53,317 nucleotides of DNA from Planctomycetes bacterium GWF2_42_9 (GTDB lineage Bacteria; Planctomycetota; Phycisphaerae; Sedimentisphaerales; UBA12454): assembly GCA_001825675.1 (NCBI GenBank), contig MHYA01000155.1, positions 1 to 53,317 on the forward strand, given 5' to 3'. Each line of letters begins with the position of its first letter. Position 1 is the stretch's first letter. The position numbers were made by a program, and so were the translations under genes. Under the pieces are notes generated by a model that did not search any database, was not told the origin of the DNA, and worked only from the letters and a program-made list of their open reading frames with translations. Below, in pieces: positions 45,839 through 53,317 of the stretch.

Positions 45839-46837
45839 CTATTTCAACCAGCCTAACTTGTCCCATTTAGGTAAATTAAGGAACTCAGGCTCAGGATAAG
45901 CCAGTTCGCAAAGTTCTTTAATAGTTGTTTCTGATATTTGCGAGTTACTAAATATACCTATTGCTTTTTCGAGGTAATCCGCTTTGTCTATACCAATTAA
46001 AACTGTTGAAACTGCATCAAACGAAAGAATAAACTTTATAGCCAATTCATATAAGCTTTTAATATTTTCATTTATGAATTTAAAATATCGTTGCCTATGA
46101 TTTTGAACTGAAATCAATGCAGGATGAAGGGTATCGACCTTGTCCGTTAGAATACCTTTAAATAATGCAGAGCGCACCACTACCCCAATACCCTTAGTTT
46201 GCAGCGATTTGAAATTTACCAATTCACGCTGATCCATCAAGTTAAAAGCTAATTGAACAACATCCCAATGGGCACTGCATAGCACGGCTTCTGTATCAGA
46301 TGGACCGTAAGTTGAAATACCCACACTTCTAACACATCCTCTTTTTTTTAAATCTTCGAGAATATAGATTAAATCCGAATTATTCACAATGTTTTTGCAT
46401 TCATAATCATGCAGGAATAATATATCGACATAATCAGACTGTAAAGCAAACAAACTTTTTTCGAGTGAATCTGTAATAAGGGACTTTAAGTTCTTGAATG
46501 AATAAATACATCCATTATCATCCAATATGCGGGGACACTTGGTTGCAATAATGACATCATGACGTATACTTTTAAATGCTTTCCCCATCAAATTTTCACT
46601 TCGACCATAATTAGGAGCGGTATCAAAGAAATTGATTCCATTTTCAAAAGCTTGTTTTAAGATGGCTATGGCATCAGTTTCTTGAAGCAAATCCGATTCA
46701 CCCTTTACACCAAGACCATAAGGAAAACCTATCGGAGCTCCCCCAAAAGCAATTTGCGATACGGAGATTCCCGTTTTTCCCAAAGGTTTTCTCAAAGGAT
46801 TCCCACCATCCGGCGGACAATCATGCTTAGTATACAT
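45839..46837 (-). CDS. aldo/keto reductase
   Basis: 332 residues with the AKR tetrad: Asp72 and Tyr77 in FFDTAPNYGRSE, Lys100 in IIATKCPR and His143 in LFLHDYE. The C-terminal VLIGIDKADYLEKAIGIF fits the cofactor-binding end of the family. It reduces or oxidises a sugar or aldehyde with NAD(P)H. Start and stop are tightly coupled with the clan-D-like glycosidase gene upstream (TAATG, one-base overlap). It probably acts on the sugar released by that enzyme. Confidence 0.93.
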   Translation of the reverse strand: MYTKHDCPPDGGNPLRKPLGKTGISVSQIAFGGAPIGFPYGLGVKGESDLLQETDAIAILKQAFENGINFFDTAPNYGRSENLMGKAFKSIRHDVIIATKCPRILDDNGCIYSFKNLKSLITDSLEKSLFALQSDYVDILFLHDYECKNIVNNSDLIYILEDLKKRGCVRSVGISTYGPSDTEAVLCSAHWDVVQLAFNLMDQRELVNFKSLQTKGIGVVVRSALFKGILTDKVDTLHPALISVQNHRQRYFKFINENIKSLYELAIKFILSFDAVSTVLIGIDKADYLEKAIGIFSNSQISETTIKELCELAYPEPEFLNLPKWDKLGWLK

Positions 46838-48861
46838 TATACAATTTCCTTTTTTAACTGCTTAATGTCAGGTTCATGCTGACTGTTACCGTACAGTAAA
46901 GGAGCGTATACCCTATCGTAGCTTTTTAGATATTTAGACCAAATACTTTTTAATAGTTCATAATCTGCGTCAGTAAATTTCTCATATGTGGTTTCCATTC
47001 CTGTCACATAATAAAGCACAGGATTACCTATAAAAGGCTGGAATTTTGCATATTCACGCCAAGCCTCAAGATTTGGCATTGGATGCTGATCGGTATGAAT
47101 ACAACACCCTGGGCAGCTAATTGCCGCAATCATGGCACGATGAAGCATTTGATCAACCACACTCTTGTTGTCAGTGTAGAAATCATTTAGCCGAAGCATA
47201 TCAACGACATCATTAAAATATGGATTGAACGTGTGCGCAATTACAAGTGAGTCAGGCTTTGCTTTCTTAGCAGCACAATAATATAGAGCTAATGTCTTGC
47301 GTAGGAGTTCAATGCCCCAAATCACCGGACCGCCTCCGTTAGGAACAAAACCGGTTCGGGAAGGAATATTGTGCAGATAATCAAACTCAATACCATCAGC
47401 ATCAAGACCTTCCGTGGAAAGAAGATATTGTACTTTACGCCGAACACGATTTTCGTATGCTGCGCTTAATGGATTAACGCCAAAGTCCCACTTATGCTGT
47501 CCATATTCATAATTATGAGGGACACGCACTTTCTTTTTGGCCATCTTCATTGCCGGATAAAAAATATCTGTATCAATCTCAAGTTTATAACTATTTGCAT
47601 CGTTGAGTATCAATAGTTCTTCAGGAAGAACATCCTTCCCCATAGCAGAAGGCTGGTAATGAAACGGCGAAACCCATAGTATTACCTTTCTGCCTTTTAC
47701 ATGCTGATTCTGTATGAAGCCTTTCATATCTGGCCAAAGTTGTTCATCAACCTCTAAGCAGCAGTCATTCTTATACCATCTGTTATCAACTATGAGTATG
47801 CATGGATTAACACCTTTTTTTTCCAACGCATCAAGCATTTCTTCATATTTTGCCTGTGTGCAGTTTTCTGCGCTCTGCCCTGACCTTCCTGATCTGCCAA
47901 CAGTAAAATAATCCTGCCATGATGTTGAATGATAGCACTGCTCACCCCATCCACCAAAAATCGGTTTCTTCCACCACAACGGCATAGTACTTCTATTTCT
48001 TTTATTAACGTAGCCATTATTAATAAGATAATTAACATACGAGCGAAGACCATCATATACATCCCCGGCTTTCTCAAATAGAATTGCTGGGCTGCACCAC
48101 TGTCCATTGATAAAAGTTTTACCGCTATAGTTTAGATTAAAACCGAAACCTTCCCCTCCGCAGTAATCAAAATTCAAAAAATTGTTTTCGCCGGGCTTTA
48201 CCACTAATCCCATTGTAACCCATTTGTCTTTTGTTCTGGGACCAACCATAAAAGAAAATATACTCGGAGTAACAAAACAATCACCACCATAGTTATAAAT
48301 CCAGCCGTTCAAGCGATGCGTTATTTGTTCGTAATACATATAGAAACGCTTGTCAGCTGAATTAATTTGCGTAGAGAAAACAATGTCAAATTTTGGTACC
48401 GAGGATGTTAGAAAATCTTTTACCGGTCTGTGCCATGCGGTCTTGCGACCTTCACCAGTGTACGCCGGCTTAAATTTTGCTAAAAGTCGAGGATCATCTT
48501 TAATAAAACCTTCAAAGAAACGGACATCATCGAGAGAACCACAGCCTTCGACCTTATATGCATACAATACTCGCGTATTATAACAACTAAAACAATATTC
48601 CACTCTATTCCACAAAGTTGTTTTACCTGCAAAAATAACATCAATACGGTCATCTGACTGCCTTAGCACCGGTTTATCCAGATACTGAAGTTCATCAATC
48701 ATTTCGTCTCTGTCGCAACCTGATGCAACAAACAAACGGCCTCCAATGCCGTTGTTGAAAATGAGAGATACAAACAGATTTTGAGCAAAGTCATGCTCCA
48801 GAATATAATCTTGTGCAATTATTTTTATCGTTGTTGCCGTTTTGTCAACTTTTAACCCCAT
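46837..48861 (-). CDS. clan GH-D/GH31-like glycosidase-like protein
   Basis: About 674 residues from the ATG at 48861, chosen because GGAGG lies nine bases upstream; a longer start at 48903 has no such support. An N-terminal beta-sandwich (about 1-290) precedes a TIM barrel opening PLWWKKPIFGGWGEQ, with PCILIVDNRWYK and KVILWVSPFHY. The segment STEGLDADGIEFDYLHNIP carries the candidate nucleophile Asp. The style resembles alpha-galactosidase/GH31-type exo-enzymes without matching a family exactly. No signal peptide. It overlaps the SSS transporter gene by 17 bases, so import and cleavage are coupled. Substrate unknown. Confidence 0.68.
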   Translation of the reverse strand: MGLKVDKTATTIKIIAQDYILEHDFAQNLFVSLIFNNGIGGRLFVASGCDRDEMIDELQYLDKPVLRQSDDRIDVIFAGKTTLWNRVEYCFSCYNTRVLYAYKVEGCGSLDDVRFFEGFIKDDPRLLAKFKPAYTGEGRKTAWHRPVKDFLTSSVPKFDIVFSTQINSADKRFYMYYEQITHRLNGWIYNYGGDCFVTPSIFSFMVGPRTKDKWVTMGLVVKPGENNFLNFDYCGGEGFGFNLNYSGKTFINGQWCSPAILFEKAGDVYDGLRSYVNYLINNGYVNKRNRSTMPLWWKKPIFGGWGEQCYHSTSWQDYFTVGRSGRSGQSAENCTQAKYEEMLDALEKKGVNPCILIVDNRWYKNDCCLEVDEQLWPDMKGFIQNQHVKGRKVILWVSPFHYQPSAMGKDVLPEELLILNDANSYKLEIDTDIFYPAMKMAKKKVRVPHNYEYGQHKWDFGVNPLSAAYENRVRRKVQYLLSTEGLDADGIEFDYLHNIPSRTGFVPNGGGPVIWGIELLRKTLALYYCAAKKAKPDSLVIAHTFNPYFNDVVDMLRLNDFYTDNKSVVDQMLHRAMIAAISCPGCCIHTDQHPMPNLEAWREYAKFQPFIGNPVLYYVTGMETTYEKFTDADYELLKSIWSKYLKSYDRVYAPLLYGNSQHEPDIKQLKKEIV

Positions 48862-51187
48862 AAACTTCTTCCTCCAGTAAATTATTTGAAATATGGCCAT
48901 CATCTAATTCATTTCTTTTTTTCGTTCGTAAACGATGATACATTTTTTTAAGATCAAAAATTCCACCAATACTAACCCAAATACAACCAACTATTGCCGT
49001 CACAAATACATAATACATTTGAATCCGCCACCATATCAACCAACGGTGGTCGTTCATCCATCCATGTAAAGCGAAACATAATAGTAACAGTGAACCCCCA
49101 AATGTCCAGGCTGATGTAAGCGTCATATAAAGAAAAAGCCCCTTATCAACACGCGAGAATTCGTGGCTGTTAACACCGATAAACGCCCAAAATCGTCCTA
49201 CAGGCTTTTCTTCTTTTACGTTTTCTTTAATGGCATCTTCATCTTCTTTGACAGTATATTGGCCGCGGTGCAAAAGTTTATCCATATCCACAGTTTTACC
49301 TTTACAGGTAAATAATGAAACAATAACATATGACATAACTCCAAGGGCCGCACACCAAAATGCCATAACAAGACCATTTATAGGAAATGGAGGAGATATT
49401 TTGGCTATCAACGTATGTTCTTTATTTTCATCAGCAACTCGATAGTAACTATTTTTAAGCTTTTCGACAATTTGTCCTCTGAAGACAAATGCCTTTGCCG
49501 CATCTGGCTTAGAAATAATTTCGGAAATAGTAGATGACTTAGCGCCCACATACATTGTCTGTCCATTCTTAAGCGTCATTTGATTAACTTGCGGCAAAGG
49601 TGCAAGGGCTTTTTTACCTAACTTCAGCGACTTTGCCTCAAAAGTCAGACCTTCTTTCTCGCTTAAAACCACCATACCTTCCAACTGAACATCTCTACCA
49701 GGTTCAAGTTCATACCAATACGCAACTTTTTCTGGAATATGAGGCCAAATTTGTTGGGCAGCAATAGCTGAAAGCGATAACAAACAGCCTACTGTCATTG
49801 ACACCCAGGCCGCGGCTGTAGTTCCTCGCTTCCAATACAATCCACCTATGATCACCGAACCAGCTCCACCTACAAAAATTGCACCTGTAATTGACAGAAA
49901 CATCATAATAAAATCGCTCATCGGATAAAGCCAGCTAAATAGAAAAATAAACACGGCCTGAAAAACTACGGAAAGACGCAAGATCAGCATATGACGTTCT
50001 GTTGAAAGCGGTTTTTTACGTATGGGACAAATAACATCCTGCACAAAGATACTGCCCCACGAGTGCATGCAAGTACTATGAGAACTAACGAACAACCCTA
50101 ACATCACGACTACAAAAGCACCTATTAATCCAGATGGCAATATTTTCCCGACCGCTGTTGTTACCGTCATTTGCGTTTGCAGCTGTTCATTGCCTGGATA
50201 AGTTTGTCTAAGTTCCTGAACAACTTGGGTTGCCACTTTGTTGTAGTCAGGATGATGCATAATCGCAATCGCTGATAGAGGAATTATTATCAGGCTTAAA
50301 CCTATTATTCCATTACGCAGCGATCCTACTATCTTTGCCATCTTAGCCTCATGCGCACTCACAGCCGAGCAATTAAACCCCTGCGTTCCCTGCCATGCCA
50401 TAAAACTGTACAAATTAATAAACAACATCATAGCAAAAAAACTAAAATTGAAACCTTGCTGCTGTCCGATATCAAGCGGATTGATTAAAGATTTTCCCGT
50501 TTCTGAAGATGCGATCAAGCCATCGGACAAGGTACTCCATGGAAACTTTATCCATAAAAATATTATCAATGCCATTAAAAAAATAGAGGAAAGAAATCCC
50601 TGCCAAAAATCTGTTACGAGCACTGCTATTTGTCCACCAGCTAACGTGAAATACAATGTTACAGTGATCAAAATTAACATTAATATAGGATACGTTGTCC
50701 ATGTAATACCCATAAACTCAAAATATTGGGGGAAGCCGCAAAACTTGATAAAAAAGCGTGTTCCTATACCCGGAAACATACCAAAGTTTATTGTTCCTGC
50801 TACCCATGCCAGAATTCCGGTATAAATTCGAAATTTACGGCTATACCGCATCTCGAAAAACTGCGCTATTGTCATCGCCCTCGTCTGGCGATATCGATAA
50901 ATCACCCAGCCTGAAAAAGCAATTAACAGCCCGAATGGAACCGACATTGCGCTCCAGAATGACGGTGAAAACCCTGCCACATAGAATTGCTCACAAACAG
51001 CTATAATCGAGACAATTCCAAACCCTGCCTGTCCTTCTGCGGTCCCAAGCAGATAGCGACCGGCACAACGATCTGCGGCCAAAAAATCTGCTACACTTCT
51101 AGTGAGCTTTTGTGTCGAAATCGCCGCATAAGCAATAAAGCCTGTAAAACAGATTACCAAAGTCCAATCAAACCAACTCATATTCAT
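48845..51187 (-). CDS. SSS-family symporter with a soluble insertion
   Basis: 780 residues. The membrane part is a close relative of the transporter at 23808-25796 (ADFLAADRCAGRY, YRYRQTRAMTIAQFFEMRYSRKFR, GAIFVGGAGSVIIGGLYWKRG). Between two late helices (about residues 485-600) it carries a 115-residue hydrophilic beta-rich segment (VQLEGMVVLSEKEG, VGAKSSTISEIIS, VFRGQIVEKLKNSYYRV) that the other protein lacks. It probably imports a sugar acid or glycoside with sodium. AAGG lies eight bases before the ATG. It is followed by the glycosidase gene, which overlaps it. Confidence 0.92.
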   Translation of the reverse strand: MNMSWFDWTLVICFTGFIAYAAISTQKLTRSVADFLAADRCAGRYLLGTAEGQAGFGIVSIIAVCEQFYVAGFSPSFWSAMSVPFGLLIAFSGWVIYRYRQTRAMTIAQFFEMRYSRKFRIYTGILAWVAGTINFGMFPGIGTRFFIKFCGFPQYFEFMGITWTTYPILMLILITVTLYFTLAGGQIAVLVTDFWQGFLSSIFLMALIIFLWIKFPWSTLSDGLIASSETGKSLINPLDIGQQQGFNFSFFAMMLFINLYSFMAWQGTQGFNCSAVSAHEAKMAKIVGSLRNGIIGLSLIIIPLSAIAIMHHPDYNKVATQVVQELRQTYPGNEQLQTQMTVTTAVGKILPSGLIGAFVVVMLGLFVSSHSTCMHSWGSIFVQDVICPIRKKPLSTERHMLILRLSVVFQAVFIFLFSWLYPMSDFIMMFLSITGAIFVGGAGSVIIGGLYWKRGTTAAAWVSMTVGCLLSLSAIAAQQIWPHIPEKVAYWYELEPGRDVQLEGMVVLSEKEGLTFEAKSLKLGKKALAPLPQVNQMTLKNGQTMYVGAKSSTISEIISKPDAAKAFVFRGQIVEKLKNSYYRVADENKEHTLIAKISPPFPINGLVMAFWCAALGVMSYVIVSLFTCKGKTVDMDKLLHRGQYTVKEDEDAIKENVKEEKPVGRFWAFIGVNSHEFSRVDKGLFLYMTLTSAWTFGGSLLLLCFALHGWMNDHRWLIWWRIQMYYVFVTAIVGCIWVSIGGIFDLKKMYHRLRTKKRNELDDGHISNNLLEEEVYGVKS

Positions 51188-51199
51188 TATTATTACCTT

Positions 51200-52111
51200 T
51201 TATAGCAAATTTTTCTGTTGAAAAAAATTGCGTAGTTGATCCATTTCCTGATCATTTAAACTATAATATGGCGAGCGACGCCAGCGTTTGGCAATCCCAA
51301 AAAGTTCGAGAGCGCCATGAATACCAGCATCAAAACCTCCGGGTAAGGATAAAATAAACTCAAAAAAGGGAATATCAATATTCCCTATTATCTTTGATGC
51401 CCTCGCTAGATCGTTCGTCTCTATAGCTTTCCAGTAATCATGGCTAACCCGAGGTTTGAAGCAAAGAAAAGTTGATAGATAACCATCGCATCCAAATGGC
51501 CACATATTTATATGATTTTGTTTCTGACCACCGGCAATAACTGCACAACGGTCGTATGCCAACAAGCATAATTGCCTGGCAAAGTCACCACACATATCAT
51601 CCTTTATTGCAACAATGTTTTTCGATAAATTCAAAGACATCTCAATTGTGTTTAAGCCGGATTTTACGCCGCGGGGTAAAAATATATTCGTCACAATCAT
51701 TACAGGCATGACCTTCGATACAGAAACATAATGTTCAGCTAATGATTTGTCTGTGCAGGAACCGCCCCAGTCAGGCGGCAAACACATTTGTATATCTGCT
51801 CCCATTTCCTTGCAGATATCTGCAAATTTACACGCTCGCTCAGTACTGTGATAACGATCTGCTGCAATTACTAAAGCCCTTCCCTTTACCAGCTGACACG
51901 TCAAACGCGTTATTTCAAGAATCTCCTCATCTGACAGGCAAATATAATGACTGTCTCCCGCTGTCAGCATAATTGCCTTTGCTCCGGCTTCAATACAGAA
52001 CTCTATTTGATTTCCAAGCCCTTCAAAATCAATATCACCATTTCGATCAAAACATGTACGAATAGAAGGAATATACCCCTTTAGCTGCTTGCGTATCGAT
52101 GACCTGCTCAT
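51200..52111 (-). CDS. DHDPS-family aldolase paralogue
   Basis: 303 residues of the (beta/alpha)8 fold, more diverged than the paralogue at 44913-45803. The Schiff-base Lys170 is kept in NIVAIKDDM. The usual active-site Tyr of the YN motif is replaced: VMIVTNIFLP has Thr141-Asn142. The GTTGE motif is also altered (LTAGDSH). The reaction may therefore differ from a standard lyase. It lies between the sialidase-like gene and the SSS transporter gene. A role in 2-keto sugar acid breakdown is likely but not proven. Confidence 0.82.
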   Translation of the reverse strand: MSRSSIRKQLKGYIPSIRTCFDRNGDIDFEGLGNQIEFCIEAGAKAIMLTAGDSHYICLSDEEILEITRLTCQLVKGRALVIAADRYHSTERACKFADICKEMGADIQMCLPPDWGGSCTDKSLAEHYVSVSKVMPVMIVTNIFLPRGVKSGLNTIEMSLNLSKNIVAIKDDMCGDFARQLCLLAYDRCAVIAGGQKQNHINMWPFGCDGYLSTFLCFKPRVSHDYWKAIETNDLARASKIIGNIDIPFFEFILSLPGGFDAGIHGALELFGIAKRWRRSPYYSLNDQEMDQLRNFFQQKNLL

Positions 52112-52171
52112 TAATTTAAGCCTTGTTTATTTTATAATTATAAATTAGAAAAAAATGTTATCAAAAGTTAC

Positions 52172-53287
52172 TCAGGAACATAACAGTTTAAACCATCTGA
52201 CAACACCTATACAGTCTTCATAGCACCAGAAGGCAACAAATATTGTTCCATCGGGACACCTTGTTATACATGGTGCACCGAATCTTAATACATTAAAATT
52301 ATGTGACATATTGGCCGATACTTCGGTCAATTTTTCTGTATAATGACCCCATAGGCACATCTCATATTCGTTGATCCATCTATCACCATTTAGTCGAGAC
52401 AAATTTGCCCACAAACCTGGTTTGTCCATACGACGGTAAATACATAGTATCCGATTATCTGAAAGTAAAAAAGGTGTCAAGGTTTGGCCTAACAAACCCG
52501 TAGCACATGGCTTCGACCATGTGCAGCCTCCATCACTGCTAATCGCATATTGATTAGGTAAATCTTTAGCTAACTCGTCATCATAAGACCATGCTGTTGA
52601 CATCAACCTGCCATCGTCGAATTGGACAATTTTGGATTCCCAGAAAAAATGCTTTCGGCCAGGTACATGCATAACCGTCCAATACTCTGGCCAACTACGT
52701 CCTTGATCGTGTGATAGCAATGCAATCATTTTTATCCCATTGGGACATAATCCATCCCAGCCAGGCCAAGTCTGGGTGGGAATAATCCACCGTCCATCCC
52801 TCAAAATAGTAACCGGACTACACATCTCGAAAGCAGGACCCGTTAAGGCAGGCTTTATTGGTTCTGGACTTGCCCAAGTATGACCGCTATCAAAAGAACG
52901 TAATAAACATAGTTCCGTGGGAACAAAACCAAGATTTACAGGGTTAGTCAAGCCTTCTTCTTGGTGATCAGTGCGGTCATGACGGATCATGAAAGCGATT
53001 ACATCTTTATCAGAAACACGCGTGATCCGGGCACAATCTGACATTATACGTCCAGGAACATCAGAACAAAGACGTTTCTGGTGAACCCAAGTTTCACCTG
53101 AGTCTTCCGAACGAAATAAACTTGTATGCATATTTAGCGATTCAAAAGCCTCTGCTAGGCAACAAGTCGCCAACATCGTATTTCCCTGAAGAGTAACCAC
53201 CGATGGAAAGTATGCATGAATACTTCTTACATGCGGTTTAATATTGCGATATATAAGACCTGATTTTGCTATACTAATATTAAGCAT
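52172..53287 (-). CDS. sialidase-like six-bladed propeller protein
   Basis: 371 residues with four Asp-boxes (S-x-D-x-G-x-T/S-W): SEDSGETW (60-67), SFDSGHTW (131-138), SHDQGRSW (192-199) and SSDGGCTW (250-257). The spacing is that of a GH33-type propeller. No signal peptide is visible, which is unusual for a secreted sialidase. Full catalytic residues (Arg triad, Tyr-Glu pair) cannot be confirmed by eye. Many planctomycete members of this fold act on other sugars, so sialidase activity is only a possibility. It opens the second minus-strand cluster; its own promoter lies at or beyond the window edge. Confidence 0.78.
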   Translation of the reverse strand: MLNISIAKSGLIYRNIKPHVRSIHAYFPSVVTLQGNTMLATCCLAEAFESLNMHTSLFRSEDSGETWVHQKRLCSDVPGRIMSDCARITRVSDKDVIAFMIRHDRTDHQEEGLTNPVNLGFVPTELCLLRSFDSGHTWASPEPIKPALTGPAFEMCSPVTILRDGRWIIPTQTWPGWDGLCPNGIKMIALLSHDQGRSWPEYWTVMHVPGRKHFFWESKIVQFDDGRLMSTAWSYDDELAKDLPNQYAISSDGGCTWSKPCATGLLGQTLTPFLLSDNRILCIYRRMDKPGLWANLSRLNGDRWINEYEMCLWGHYTEKLTEVSANMSHNFNVLRFGAPCITRCPDGTIFVAFWCYEDCIGVVRWFKLLCS

Positions 53288-53317
53288 ATAAAATTTTCAA
53301 GAAAAGGGTTTTAGAAT

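Noticed and set aside
45779-45866. Longest start of the first aldolase gene at 45866
   Set aside because: It would overlap the aldo/keto reductase gene and add residues absent from the family; starts at 45803 or 45779 have AGGA-type ribosome sites.
1-53317. CRISPR arrays, tRNA or rRNA genes
   Set aside because: No regularly spaced short repeats and no recognisable tRNA or rRNA segments were seen on reading both strands. A covariance search would be needed to exclude small RNAs.

Overview
The window looks like a chromosomal glycan-use region of a planctomycete, most likely class Phycisphaerae. This rests on short dockerin-like C-termini ending in 'ANWL/NWL', a PEP-CTERM protein, a pseudopilin ending in a 'YGDGHV' motif, many SGNH esterases, SSS symporters and uncharacterised TIM-barrel glycosidases. 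The DNA is AT-rich. The species cannot be named from the sequence alone.

Layout. (1) 1-1354: an IS256-type element whose outer left end lies just outside the window, followed by a decayed integrase fragment at about 1505-1606. (2) 1841-22465, minus strand: an operon-like run of 11 genes. In transcription order these are a PEP-CTERM protein, a three-module dockerin protein, a pseudopilin, a 1.4-kb-residue glycosidase-like protein with CBM9, a GH99-like dockerin protein, an (alpha/alpha)6 glycosidase, an SGNH protein with permuted blocks, a TIM-barrel glycosidase-like protein, a GH2 beta-mannosidase-like enzyme, an SGNH esterase and a GH38 alpha-mannosidase. (3) 22466-22743: a divergent promoter region with LacI-type operators. 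(4) 22744-32395, plus strand: LacI regulator, SSS symporter, GH130, FAD oxidoreductase, AGE-family epimerase, ADP-ribosylglycohydrolase-like protein and GPH symporter. (5) 32411-37870: insertion-sequence graveyard. An IS66 element with intact ends and a perfect 8-bp target duplication sits inside an IS1182-like element, which sits inside an IS256 relic. Group II intron RT and integrase remnants follow. (6) 38180-53287, minus strand: a second catabolic run with a sialidase-like propeller, two DHDPS/NAL-family aldolases, an SSS symporter, a clan-D-like glycosidase, aldo/keto reductase, two small paralogues, SGNH esterase, SDR, a frameshifted M24/creatinase-like gene, an ASRT-family protein, a creatininase-family protein and another glycosidase-like protein.

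Working model (inference). Secreted modular and GH99-like proteins bind and cut a mannose-containing glycan outside the cell. SGNH esterases remove acyl groups. SSS and GPH symporters import products. GH38, GH2 and GH130 enzymes and the AGE epimerase convert the oligosaccharides inside. The LacI protein probably represses both divergent arms through GATAAC-type operators. Alpha-mannosidase, beta-mannosidase, GH99-like, GH130, AGE, NAL-family and sialidase-like proteins together would suit N-glycan-like material, but no single gene proves that substrate. The standout oddities are the permuted SGNH protein, a beta-module repeated five times in three neighbouring genes, and the triple IS nest.
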